Assembly: GCA_033239125.1 (NCBI GenBank)
Contig: BSWB01000004.1
Coordinates: 126,737,235 to 126,801,234, forward strand
DNA: 64,000 bases
Direction: 5' to 3'
Source of the DNA: Fagopyrum homotropicum
Lineage: Eukaryota > Streptophyta > Magnoliopsida > Caryophyllales > Polygonaceae
This document shows positions 46,801-57,844 of the stretch, one piece after another. The position numbers and the translations under genes are program-made. Below the pieces are notes generated by a model, which was not told the DNA's origin, did not search any database, and worked only from the letters and a program-made list of their open reading frames with translations. Numbering within the stretch: position 1 is the stretch's first letter; every line of letters starts with the position of its first letter.

Positions 46801-49800
46801 TAAAAAAAGCCTGCACCCCTCTCTTTTCAATTCAATGTCAACAGTAGCCTACTTTATATTTTTCAGACCTATTTTATGTAGTTAGTTTATTAGAGGCCCA
46901 TTTTACAAAATGAAAAATTTTGGCGTCTTCTTTCTCTCATTATTTATATTTTTAATATTCGTTTGTTTTGAGTGTTACATATTTTGATTGCTCATTTGGT
47001 TTGTTTGGAGTATTTTGACGAGTTATATACGTTTGTAAAACAAGGTTGTAGGACTAACTTGACTGTAATGTTACTTATTATTTTTTTTAGGTATTTGGAC
47101 TTGTTCATGTTTGTGTGTTGATTGTTATTGAACTTCTTGGTAGTGCAGTATTCAAGTATAATTATATTGGAAGTGTGTATTAAATTCATTATATTACTTG
47201 TTTTGAACATAAATTCCGGGAAAAAACGCACAAGTCGGGCCGGGCCAGCCCGGTAGGCCGCCCGCTTTTTACATGGATGAACATGGGTAGAGTTTGTGGC
47301 CCTGACAAGTCGGGCCGGGCCAGCCCGACCCGCACCTTATGGGTAGAGTTTTTAGGTATGGCCCGGCCCGAACCCGGATTTGTAGAGGTCTAAGATATGT
47401 CTTTCAATAAACCTGTGGGATATATTATAATAAATTCAACGGTTGAATATATGCCTTTGCAATACTAATGTGAACATATGGGCTTATTATTCAATTTAAA
47501 TTTGTACAGAAATGATGTTGGCACAAGTTGTGTTAGCTTATTCTTTGGATGCATTCCATCACCCTGACAGTTCAACCCGGCATTTGGATCCCCTGACCTG
47601 CATTAATATGTTCATCAACACTTGAATTTCTCATGATCGATTTACTTGCAAGATCTTGTAGGATCCAGTGTGCAAAAAAAGTGCTTGCTGAGTTCCGAGA
47701 TTTTGTTTATGGTTCATGCCTACTCAAAAACCATGTTTGCTGAACTCCTATCGTTAATTTTACAGGGACAACTGTTCCAGTTGATGCAACGTCTTGAGAA
47801 CACAACCCCACACTTCATACGTTGTATCAAGCCCAACAGTTTGCAGTCTCCCGGCATATATGAGCAAGCACTGGTATTGCAACAACTTAGATGTTGTGGT
47901 GTCCTTGAAGTTGTGAGAATCTCTAGATCCGGCTTCCCCACCAAGATGACACACCAGAAGTTTGCCAGAAGGTAAAGATAAAAAGTTTTTTTTTTTTGTG
48001 TAATTATAATATGCCTCGTGAGAAGTTATTTACAGAAAATGTGTTTTGTGCTTATTGATGTTAATTAGGTATGGGTTTCTTCTTCTGGAGAGTGTAGCAT
48101 CTCAAGACCCACTTAGTGTTTCAGTAGCAATTCTTCATCAGTTCAATATTCTTCCAGAGATGTATCAAGTTGGTTATACAAAGTTGTTCTTTCGCACTGG
48201 ACAGGCAAGATTTTCTCCATAAATTATTCCTACATTGCAATTCTTCTGTTTCATATTCCTGGTATTTTTTATGTGTGTATACTTTACTAACAAAGTAATA
48301 TTTGTAATATAAGGTCACACTCGTAACAAAATATAATAGTGAAACAGATGTTGCATTAGTTTCCATGCCATACAAGATCCAGTTACTTGAACCAAACTGC
48401 TGCTCTACTGTACTAAAAAGATTGTGATTGGATTTGTTAGAAGGCCATTGCACCTTGACATGAAAAGAGCCTAATACTTACCTTCACAAGGCACGAGTCC
48501 ATACCACATGTTCAGTTGCCTATACACAAGTTGACTTTACTTGTGAAAAACATCAGTCACATTGCTCAGCCAGAGGATTGAAGCATTAATCTAAGATTGT
48601 TTCTTACTGCCCTGCTATTCAGATTGGGGTACTTGAAGATACAAGAAATCGCACACTTAATGGCATTTTACGTGTACAAAGCTGCTTCAGAGGCCACCAA
48701 GCTCGACGCTATCTCAAGGAATCTAGGATGGGAATTTCTGCTCTTCAGTCATGTAATGCACAAGTCTCTCTTGGTTATTTTTCAGTTGTTGAACAATTTG
48801 TCTTATGAAGTGTTGTAATCTGAAAATTAAGTTCCTTTTACCATTCCTTTCAGTTATTCGTGCTGAGAAGACCAGAAAGGAATTTGCTATTCTGCTACAG
48901 AGGAATAGAGCTGCTACGGTCATACAAAAAAATGCCAAGGGCCGAATTGCACGTAAAAGAATAGCCGAAGTTTCAAATGCTTCAGTGGAAATTCAATCAG
49001 GTATGACCTTCTACCTAGATCTAAATGGTGAACTACTAAGAGAATTGCAAATACTCTAGGAGAAGATAAAGATCTAGATTTTTCGAATGCTCGAGACATT
49101 CCGGAATACCTTATGTAGGATTTGATTAGCCCATGTCATATAACTGGAATACCGGATCATTGGCTGGCAACTGAAGCTCATTACCTGTGCCTTAATGCTT
49201 TTAAACGTAATACTGTCACCTTTAGAAGGCTAAGTGAGATTTCAACCCAAAAAATGAGTAGGGCCAGTAGATATGTTTTTTAGATTCAGATGATTCTGTT
49301 TTTGGAGGGATTTGGAGGGATTTGACTCACAAAGAGCGTACTTTTACCATTTGAAATGGGTTGAACCCATGAATTATATAATCTAGTACTTGTATATTAT
49401 AATATCTGGTTGTTTATTTGAGAGCCCTTCATAATCTTCTATTATTTTTACCATTTTTTGCAGCTATTCGTGGTTGGTTAGTTAGAAAATGCTCTGGAAA
49501 TATTGGCTTGCTCAATTTTGGTGAGAGAAAGGTATAGCTCTGTGCTTCTAACAGGTTCTTTGTCGTGCTATGGCTTATTTTTTGCCTCTTAAAGATGTGC
49601 TGAAGCGACGATGTTGAAACAGGGAAATGAATCAGAAGAAGTGGTGGTGAAGAGTTCATACATAGCAGAGCTGCAACGGCGTGTTCTAAAAGCAGAAGCT
49701 GCCCAGAGAGAAAAAGAAGAGGAGAACGAGATCCTCCATCAGCGGCTGCGACAGTATGAGAACAGATGGTCGGAGTACGAGGTGAAGATGAAGTCCATGG

Positions 49801-50258
49801 AAGAGGTATGGCAAAAGCAAATGAGGTCTCTCCAATCAAGCCTTTCCATTGCGAAAAGGAGTCTTGCTGTGGATGACTCAGCAAGAAACTCAGATGTATC
49901 AATGAACGCAAGTGACGACAGGGAATACAGCGGTGAAATCATGCGGACCCCACGGCCAATGAGCGGGGGCTTGGGTGTGATAAGCCGCCTAGCTGAGGAG
50001 TTTGAGCAAAGAAGACAAGTTTTTGGTGATGATGCTAAGTTCCTTGTGGAGGTCAAGTCCGGTCAGGTGGACGCGTCTCTGAACCCAGATAGGGAACTGA
50101 GGAGGCTGAAGCAGATGTTTGAGGTCTGGAAGAAGGACTACGGGGGGAGGCTGAGGGAGACGAAGGTGATCTTGAACAAGCTTGACAGTGAGGAGAAGAC
50201 GGGTGAGAAGACGAGGAAGAAGTGGTGGACTCGGATGAACAGTAGCCGGATAAACTGA
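37838..50258 (+). CDS. ATM1: Class VIII myosin heavy chain, ATM1 type (23 coding exons, 1155 aa)
   Basis: Actin-based motor. Plant class VIII myosins act at plasmodesmata, the cell plate and endocytic sites. Exons: 37838-38182, 38786-38887, 38966-39109, 39204-39354, 39506-39533, 40321-40486, 40619-40682, 40822-40835, 40915-40999, 42099-42199, 42302-42440, 42750-42868, 42946-43098, 43187-43276, 43912-43989, 44396-44554, 44637-44843, 47766-47971, 48069-48204, 48623-48752, 48854-49000, 49464-49531, 49623-50258; every phase closes. P-loop GESGAGKT at 258-265, switch I NDNSSRF at 306-312, switch II DIYGFE at 529-534. Four IQ motifs lie at about 845-931. A coiled coil (from about 958) follows, and the tail has basic RKKWW near the C-terminus. 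The N-terminal extension with DDSPYSG matches the ATM1/VIII-2 group, not VIII-A/B. Start: the ATG at 37838 opens the conserved N-terminus. Oddities are 14-nt and 28-nt exons, a GC-AG intron after 48204, and a hAT-like insertion in intron 17. The exact paralogue is uncertain. Confidence 0.96.
43330..43790. repeat. Repeat rich in CCGGxCC / GATCCGGGTC words in myosin intron 14
   Basis: About 450 bp with recurrent short words (GGTCTGGTCTGAAC, CCTGGTCTGGACCGAAC, TTGAACCGTAATTTCC twice, GATCCGGGTCAAGA twice) clustered near both ends, and an AT-rich middle. This layout resembles a non-autonomous hAT element, like 45654-47392 in intron 17, but clean termini or an 8-bp duplication were not found. Confidence 0.4.
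44969..45112. repeat. Tandem duplication in myosin intron 17
   Basis: AATTTAGGAATCAATGACTA, continuing to GGCTACCACTGTA, is repeated from about 45063 with a few differences (AATTTAGGAACCAATGACTA, also to GGCTACCACTGTA). A C-rich tract (about 45134-45155) follows. The first copy begins inside a 25-bp copy of exon 17 sequence. Confidence 0.7.
45654..47392. mobile_element. Non-autonomous hAT-like element in myosin intron 17
   Basis: It starts TAGACCTGTATAAAACCGGG and its right end, reversed, reads TAGACCTCTACAAATCCGGG: inverted repeats with three differences in 20. A perfect 8-bp duplication AGATATGT flanks it (45646-45653 and 47393-47400), the length typical of hAT elements. GGCCCGGCCCG-type words crowd both ends, on both strands. 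The interior has many diverged copies of a GGGTAATCTATTT / GGGTAATGTATTTC unit (about 46150-46760) and no transposase. It lies in a 2.9 kb intron, in a gene whose exons are all intact, so it is presumably spliced out. Confidence 0.9.
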
Positions 50259-51943
50259 ACTTGTTTACTACGACAACTTCATTTTTTGGTCCATGGGTTG
50301 TAACTGGGCTACTACTATTGCGTGAGAGAGATGTACAGGTGAATGTGGACGTAATGTAACTACAACTACGAGGTTGGGTTGAGCATTGACATAAGTAAAT
50401 CAAAATGCTACATGATAGTAAATTTGTGTGATTAAGCTCGTGAGTTATGATCTTGTTATACTCTGCTTATTAATACTTAGTAAATTTGTGTGATTCTGAT
50501 GGCTGCAACTAATAATTCAACCATATAATTTACAAATAGTTCCAAAAATATTAAACCAAATGTGGTATTATGATAATCAAAAGTTAAACTTGAAAACTTA
50601 TTATGAAGGGCAACCCCATCAAACATAAATCTCATCTAGTGTAATTGGGGTTCCGCAGGCATACTTGAATATCAATGCTTCGTAACATAAGCGTACATCG
50701 AACTTTAAAATTATTGTAAGGTTTTGTTTACAAGTGATATGAGTGTGATACTACATAGATTATATAAACCAATTGTAAGGCATCCAAACAAACTCTATAT
50801 CACAAATAGTGTTTCTCAACTGAATTTTTATTGCTAATAATACAAGTATCATCATCATCCCAGCAACATAACTGGAAGTCCAAAACTGCAAAGCCAGGCT
50901 TACATATGCTTATGAAAATATGGAATGCACTGACCGAAAGAGGTCAAACCACACTTCCGTCTTGTGAGCCGCCATTTGCATGTATACTACTAGAAAACTT
51001 CTCTAACTCACACGAAAATTGGCATGAAACACAGTTACTCCCTGGAATACAAGATGAACCAGAACCAGCAAGTGTTAGTAAAGTACAACAACATAAATGT
51101 TACCAAGCTTGTGATGACACACCAGCAAGCATTAGAAATTTCTTTTTCTCTTACACACCCACCTAGCTGCACCTTCTATATATGTCAAGCTTCTTCCAGT
51201 ATTCAAGAGACTTCATCAGAATAATATTTCTTATTTCAATCAATATCAAGATGGTAAATAGGATCTTTCTGATGAACATGTACACCTGGAGACTTCTTTT
51301 AAGAATGTTTACACTCTGGTTTCCAAGCATATGCTAGCAATTGAAATGCTTTATTCTATATAAACCATACTGCAGGTTCCTAAACTAGTAAACTCTAAAC
51401 TTTCTCAAAAAAAATTTCTATATAGACCACATGATTAGAAGAAACAGATATTTTTTTTATACAATCCAAAATAGAAAATTATTTAACAAAAATAGAGTGG
51501 AAGGAGAAGCTTCTAAGAATCTAGGACTTTGTTTTCCCAAAATGATGATGGATACCACTCTTGAATAAGTGAATATAATTACAAATTGGGCCTATTATGC
51601 TAATCTAGGATCATGCAAATTGTAATGAGTAATGACTGCTTTGCGGGCAAGAAATTCACATATGAACCAACATCCCTTGATTTTCTTTTGGCATATTACG
51701 GCAATGCTAGCAAGATTCATTGTTAGATAGACCTACCCACATGCACCTTTCAAAGGAATTCAAACTTTTAGTAAGGAAACAAACAGCAAAATGCATTCAA
51801 GGTCACAGCATAGGTAGGAACAACCAAACCACAAATCTGCCAACAACCTAAGAAAACCAATAAGCAAGTCAACGCAGAATTTAGAATCCCCAACTATTCA
51901 TACATGGAAATAACAATACAGATAAATTTCCGCTAAGAATGGG
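50259..51943. other. Spacer between the convergent myosin and PTPA genes
   Basis: Holds the 3' flanks of both genes. No additional gene or RNA is supported. Short frames at 50831-51166 and 51024-51224 overlap and match nothing recognised. Confidence 0.5.
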
Positions 51944-53026
51944 TCAAGGGAAGGAAGCATACCACTTGATGAGCCAGCCAAACAAGAAATGCTGCATAAT
52001 AGGAACCTTCTCAAGAACCTCAGCTCTATACATCTTAAGCATACCACTATTAACCTTACTCCAACTAGGCACACCACTAACATCATCCAGTAGAGGTGAA
52101 TGCTCAGCAAACAATCCCTTCTTCACCTTCTTTATGAATACAATACCCGAGAGATACATATACTCATCGGCAAAGTTCTCAAGTATATCATCATTGTGAA
52201 TTGACTTGGGCTTCATATACTTGTGATCAATCAACTGCGAAGATCCAAATACGAACGGTAAGAAATGGTAATCATCCAGCCCCCAAACGCCATGTGAACC
52301 AGCAGGCTCAAGACAATAGGTCAGCTGCAGCTTCCTCATTAATTCCAGATACTTGACGAAAATCCTAGTCACTACAGCCTGATAATCCTCTTCCTTAATC
52401 AACCCTAACCTCGCCAAGCAATACAGCCAGGCAGCGAAATTCGTCTCATGTCCAGTACCATAATCAATTCGGCTCGAATTCCCGAAACTGTCATTGAAAT
52501 AAGGAGTGATCTCGATAGTTGCAGATTGGAGCTCGGAGTTGTCTCTCGGGAGAATCTCGAGCATCAAATCAACAGAATTCTCAGTCAATCGACCATGCCA
52601 AACCCTAAAAGAGAGATTACCGTAGCGAGAGGACTGTGCAGCGGGAGGAATGTCGTTGATCCAAAGGAGCATCTTCTGGAGGACGTCAATGACGGATTGA
52701 ACGGTGGATGATACGTGGCAGGGATCGGAAATCTTGCGGGAGCGGACGGAATCGGAGAGTGCGACCACGAAGCCGAGGAAGTTTATTCCGGAGTCCGAGT
52801 TGACGAAGCGGAGGGCGTCGGAGGGAGAGGATATGCGCTTGGAGGGGGTTTGGAAGTGGAAGGGAGGGGAGACGACGGGGACAGGCTGAGACTGGGGCAC
52901 AGGGGCGAGGATGATGGCTTGCTGAGTACGGGTGGTGCTTTCCACGGCAGGGTAGCGGATGGTTGGAGGCTGAGGAGAAATCTCCGACGAGCCAGACGAC
53001 CAAGGAGGAGTGTTTTCCGGTTCCAT
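51944..53026 (-). CDS. PTPA: Serine/threonine phosphatase 2A activator PTPA (single exon, 360 aa)
   Basis: A peptidyl-prolyl isomerase-type activator that helps form active PP2A by conformational change of its catalytic subunit; cytosolic and nuclear. The frame is intact from ATG at 53026 to TGA at 51944. The first 65 residues are a Pro/Ser-rich leader. The PTPA fold then runs to the end, with the invariant blocks YGTGHETNF (189-197), LEPAGSHGVWGLDDYHFLPF (239-258), KKGLFAEHSPLLDD (302-315) and EVLEKVPIMQHFLFG (336-350). An in-frame ATG at 53098 would add 24 residues, but the MEPEN start resembles plant homologues more and lies about 80 bp from a TATA box. No intron interrupts the sequence. 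It converges on the myosin gene. Confidence 0.96.
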   Translation of the reverse strand: MEPENTPPWSSGSSEISPQPPTIRYPAVESTTRTQQAIILAPVPQSQPVPVVSPPFHFQTPSKRISSPSDALRFVNSDSGINFLGFVVALSDSVRSRKISDPCHVSSTVQSVIDVLQKMLLWINDIPPAAQSSRYGNLSFRVWHGRLTENSVDLMLEILPRDNSELQSATIEITPYFNDSFGNSSRIDYGTGHETNFAAWLYCLARLGLIKEEDYQAVVTRIFVKYLELMRKLQLTYCLEPAGSHGVWGLDDYHFLPFVFGSSQLIDHKYMKPKSIHNDDILENFADEYMYLSGIVFIKKVKKGLFAEHSPLLDDVSGVPSWSKVNSGMLKMYRAEVLEKVPIMQHFLFGWLIKWYASFP

Positions 53027-53106
53027 TACGGGCAGTGAGGGATGGAGAATTGGAGATAGCCTTTTTGGTCTGTAGATTATTCCAAACCATAATTTCATCA
53101 AACCGA

Positions 53107-53118
53107 CCTATATATATA
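53107..53118 (-). promoter_or_regulatory. Likely TATA box of PTPA
   Basis: On the minus strand TATATATATAGG lies about 80-90 bp upstream of the chosen ATG at 53026, a normal distance for a plant core promoter with a short leader. No other motif was assigned. Confidence 0.5.
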
Positions 53119-56017
53119 CACCTTGTTCTTCATACTGAATTTTCATATTACACAAGAACACCTTAACTCTTTTTTAAGTAATTTACACAAAATAACCATT
53201 AAATAGATGAACTTCAACAAAACCACCTCTAACATCACGGGCGCGTTTGTACCGTAGGTTAGGAGATTTCAAGTTTGTGTTTGAATATCTTTCCTTATGT
53301 GCCCTTCGATCAAATGAACGGAGCTCTTTCGCACAAATAGAAGAATACCGATATGACATATTCGAGTGAAGAACCAATTTTGAAGGGTCAACAATGAAGA
53401 ATAGTGATATGTGGAGATTCAAATCTCAAGTGAAAAATGAACTTTGAAGAACCCAAGCCAACATCAGATTATAGTGGTAGATTCAAATCTCATAAAATCC
53501 AACATTTACAACTTCTCGCCATCAAAACTATTGTTTACAGTGAAGAACGAGTTTTCAAGGGTCGAGAATGGAGGTTATTGAGATGTGGAAATTCAGATCT
53601 CGTAAAGTTGCAATTTATCACCACCAAAACTACAATTTCTTCAGGGATCAACAATGGAACAACAAGGTTCATCAATAGTGAGATGAAACTGGTACCCTAT
53701 ACTAGAATCACCAAAAACTGCAATTTGTGTCTTTGTTGATCCCCAACGAAGATTTTCGTTGGTGTTGTGTTTCTATTCGTCTCCAACAAAGGTTCTCATC
53801 ACCAAACTAAGATCGAAACTCGTCCCATCGAAGGTTCATCAACAACGATAAGAATGGTGAAAACTAGAAATATCAATTCACATTATATCTGAATTAAACA
53901 TATGTCATGTAATACACACGTGAGGGTATTTATGTCTTTTACACAATTAAAATATCCATAACTCTATTTTTACTAAACAACTTACTGGGGTTTTTTTTCC
54001 AAATCTCAAACCTGAAAAAAAAAAAAAAAATTTCAAAACCACAACTACAAACCATAACTACGACTATAAACCGCAACAACAACAACCACGACCACAACTT
54101 TACTAAATACGTCCTACAACTACATGAAACCGCCCATAGATTAGGATTGTGTTTAGTTAGGGTGTTCTTGGGTATTTTAGTTGGGGTTGTGAAAAATAGA
54201 AGTGTTTACTTGGAGTTTTTAGTTTTTGGTTGTAGTTTAGAGTTAGGTTTTGGGGTTAATTTATTTAAGAATTTGGTGAAGGAAGATTGTAGGGGATTTT
54301 TTTCCAATTTTTATTTTTACCTCAAAGCATTTGTTTCTAATCTTTCCTTTCAAATTCTCCTTTAATACATCTTCAATGAAGGTCTAAAGATCTATCAACG
54401 CCAATCCCGCCATTGTCTCCCTCCGCGTCGCATATCCTGCACATTAACTTCTTCAAAGCTTCAAAGACTCGGAAAAAACCTAGAAATTGGAATCAAGGAA
54501 TTTGGAGAAACATGGGGTAAATAGTGATGACGGATGAAGTGTGAGAATTAGATCTTGCAAACATATTACAAGAAACATTGTAGTGCAGGGAGTCAAGATC
54601 AAACATAGGGATGACGATGTAATGATTTGGCGCATTAATAATGAAACAAACATATAACAAGATAAGACTAAAAGACAAAGGTGGTTGTTGATCGATCGAT
54701 GTCATTGTCAATCGATCTCAGACACCAAACTCAACAAACACAAAGATAGAAGCAACACGGGAGAGAAGCACAATGAGGTTGATCGACTCTAAGGGGGATA
54801 CCCATCGACCATCTCATAAATCAACATAGCAACAATAATAGAGAGATGGGGAAAAGATCGTAATTTGCGGAACCAAAGGTTAGGAGTTTGAGAGCAATCT
54901 CGATAGAAACAAGTGACAATGATAATAAAGTAACTTCAGAATCCAAATCATCACAACATACAACAACAAATTTATCATCGAACATTACAACAAGAGCATA
55001 ACAAAACATAAATACACATCCGACCTTTGGGGTTCAATTGTGGATATGAATATACTTGGGGTACAATTGTAGACATCTTAGATTTGAACTTCATAGAGAG
55101 TTTTTGAGGGTCAATCACATATCCATCCTCCTCCTCCAAACAATCACATTAACTACATTCCCAAAAAGACCTAGAACATCGATAAATAAAACTCAAACGC
55201 ATCCAGAACAGATAAATCCACAAAATAGATTGAAATTTTCAGTTTCAAGTAAGACCTGATTCATGAGTAGGTTTGGATGAGAAACTTCCCACCACCGACA
55301 TGAACAAAAATCCCTATAACCATATTGAACAAGAAATAAAGCATTAATCAACTTTGTCAAAAACATATATCTCTCAACTTGTTTTCCAATTCTTTCCTTA
55401 GGATCTTTAGTCAAGTTGCTTCATTATAATATGATTTTGGCTAAGGTCTTCAAGAAATTTATGAATTTATTGTGCTAAGAACAAGCGAAATCGTTATTTA
55501 AGTAAAACCGATTCTTCACATTAAATAGAATTGCACAATCTTCTCACTTAATTATTTACGAAAGGAGCATTACACGCAAGATTGTTCAAAACTGAGTTAT
55601 TCGCTCAAGATTTTTCAAAAAAGAGTTTACCGCTCAATATTGTTCAAGAAAAGAGATCATCACTCAAAGTTAATAAAGAAATTTGAAACCTGCTCTCGTG
55701 ATATTCCTATTTAATTTGATCAAAGAAATGGGTCATATTTGAGGCATCGGGATTTTACTAATTCTTTATTTTTGATACAGAAGATGGATTCATACGTCGC
55801 TCAACAAAGAATTGGTTCTTGTTTCTTAGGTTGAGTTCAAGTTCGACCGAAAGTTACTTGAAGAGTTCTTCGCTCAAGATTAATAAAGAAAGAAGTCTTC
55901 CCCATGTACTCCCCTCTTTCAAATTTTGTCATACATAAATTATATATATTTTTAATCGACAATAAAAAGTAAAAAAATATTTTAATTCAAAAATAAAAAT
56001 ATATTTATTTCAAAAAG

Positions 56018-56068
<51 letters not shown>

Positions 56069-56260
56069 ATGTCTATTATAAGTTTATTAATTAAATTTAA
56101 TGAGGTCATAGTCTATTTTAAATTTATTTTTCTAATTTATTTTATTATTTTTAATGAATTTTTATGTGATATATTAACAATGAGTATAAAGAGGAAACAA
56201 GTGAAATCTTAAGGGCACCAAGAGAAATTTTAAAACTTAGTGGTCACCAAGAGAAAATGG
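53119..56260. other. Long spacer, no gene supported
   Basis: PTPA upstream region followed by low-coding sequence. An (AT)n run lies at 56023-56063. Repeated phrases of the kind TTTACTCGCTCAAGATT / CGCTCAAGATTAATAAAGAA occur at 55560-55890. Short frames (53437-53739, 54147-54365) match nothing known and lack splice support. Confidence 0.4.
56023..56063. repeat. (AT)n microsatellite
   Basis: Uninterrupted AT dinucleotide run. Confidence 0.95.
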
Positions 56261-56321
56261 TCAAACCTTAATGGCGCCAAGAGGACAAATCCAACTTAAA
56301 ATTATACATTTATATATCGGA

Positions 56322-56580
56322 TTAATTTGCATCTTCACAATCTTTTGAGTGAGGGTGACCAACAACAGGACTCTTCCCGGGGTTAATGTCTTGAGTGGTG
56401 GTTCCACCAACGGAAGCCGGACGGGTGGCCGAGATGTCGGAATCATCTTCGATCACATCCGTTGATTTGGGTTCATCGATAAGCAGCTTACGAGCCGAAA
56501 CGGTTTTGATTGTGGCTAACGGTGGAGCACATTGGGGAGAGGATTTCACTTGAAAGAAGAAGAAGAAGGGATAATTTGCT
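56322..56580 (-). pseudogene. Possible remnant of a CEP-like secreted-peptide gene
   Basis: A minus frame ends ...TQDINPGKSPVVGHPHSKDC, close to the C-terminally encoded peptide (CEP) signature xxxPTxPGxSPGVGH: PG-x-SP-x-VGH is retained. Before it lie an acidic variable stretch (DEPKSTDVIEDDSD) and SARKLL, which resembles the sequence after signal-peptide cleavage in such precursors. The frame continues upstream through PFFFFFQVKSS to a stop without an ATG, so no proper signal peptide can be assembled. Either the gene is broken, or a 5' exon was missed, or the match is chance. A TATA-like box lies upstream at 56652-56663. Confidence 0.35.
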
Positions 56581-56651
56581 GATGGGGTGAAGAAAGATGA
56601 TTTGTGAGGGAATTAGTTATTGATGATGATATTTGTGTTGTGAAATGAGGG

Positions 56652-56663
56652 TATTTATATATG
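56652..56663 (-). promoter_or_regulatory. TATA-like box upstream of the CEP-like frame
   Basis: The minus strand reads ATATATAAATAC, followed by CATCATCAATAACT-type leader sequence rich in A and C, resembling a plant 5' UTR. Significance depends on whether the downstream frame is real. Confidence 0.35.
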
Positions 56664-56699
56664 GTTTTGCACATGAAATCTAATCACAAGTTGCTATTA

Positions 56700-57844
56700 G
56701 GGTCAATTTTCAGACTCAACCCTCACATACATCTCTGAAACAACAATAATCTTCTGCACTATAACAACATTCTCCGATCCCCGAACTCAACTGGTGAGGA
56801 TTCATCATTTCAAGCTCTCGTTTATTTAGGAGAAGGCTGTATTTTGAACCCTTGCTCTTTCTACTTTGAGTTCAACTCTTCTCTTTTCCCCTTGTAATAA
56901 TCAAAAGACTATTCAACGACTTTCATGAGAACACGTAGAATTAGTACAAAAACACAGCCAAGAAAGAATGAAGAATTCGAGTCCGGCGCATCAGGATGAG
57001 GTAATTCATTTAGGCTCTAGAAACATTATAATTGATCGTTGAATTGAGAATCAAAAACCTGAAAAATCTGTCTAAACCTGGGAAAAACCAAACCCAATTT
57101 GGTCGCAACAACCCAATCGATGCGGACAAACAAGAAAAAAGACCGAAAGGAAAAAGCAAAACAAAAGCGGAGAAGAAAAAGCTCTTGACGGTTAAAGGGT
57201 ATTTTGAGAATCAAAAAATCCATCAGCTCCCATCAGCTTGCCATGAAGAACCGATGGAAATCACCATTTCATAAACTTCTGCAAGCTTTCAGTTGAAATA
57301 AGCCCCCATAAGTTACCTTCGGCTGCATCCCAAACTCTACCCATCTTTTATGTACCAAGTTACCAACAATATTTTAACAAGGTACGGTTCATATGTTCGT
57401 ATTTTCACACCGGAAAAATAGCTATACTCGTATAGCTTAGATGAAGGGTGTATTCTTAAAATGTAGGAATATCTAAAAATGATAGAACAATTTTTGCTCC
57501 AAATTCTTTTTAATTAAACTTCCCGTGGGGTTTGATTCAAATATATAAATTTTTAGCTGTCTCTCATCTCCTGCAAATAAAAACGCAAAATGAACTGAGC
57601 TGCAATTGATTTGATCAATTTTGAGCCAAATACAAGCCATCACAAGAGACAAGATCACATTTCTCCCATAATCTGTGCTCCTGTAATTAAGTTTCATACA
57701 TCATGTTGGTACAAGTATTCTAAACTGACAACCAAGGCAAATGCAGTTCCTTGGTATCTTAGGATGATCAACACTTACACAGTTGTACACATAAAACACC
57801 AGAGCCGAGTATTCAAGTGTTTCCGGAAATGCGAGAAGAAGATA
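56700..57844. other. Spacer 3' of the PPR-SMR gene
   Basis: No coding gene is supported. The part nearest 57845 is probably 3' UTR of the gene to the right. Lys-rich frames at 57032-57274 and its antisense are composition artefacts. Confidence 0.4.

Noticed and set aside
45653..47231. Short frames in the hAT-like element
   Set aside because: They follow the GGCCCGGCCCG and GGGTAAT repeats and carry no transposase motif.
49429..49911. 160-codon antisense frame over the last myosin exons
   Set aside because: It is the mirror of strongly coding coiled-coil sequence on the plus strand.
52686..53090. Frames overlapping the start of PTPA in other registers
   Set aside because: Arg/Pro-rich shadows of the GC-rich PTPA N-terminal coding region.
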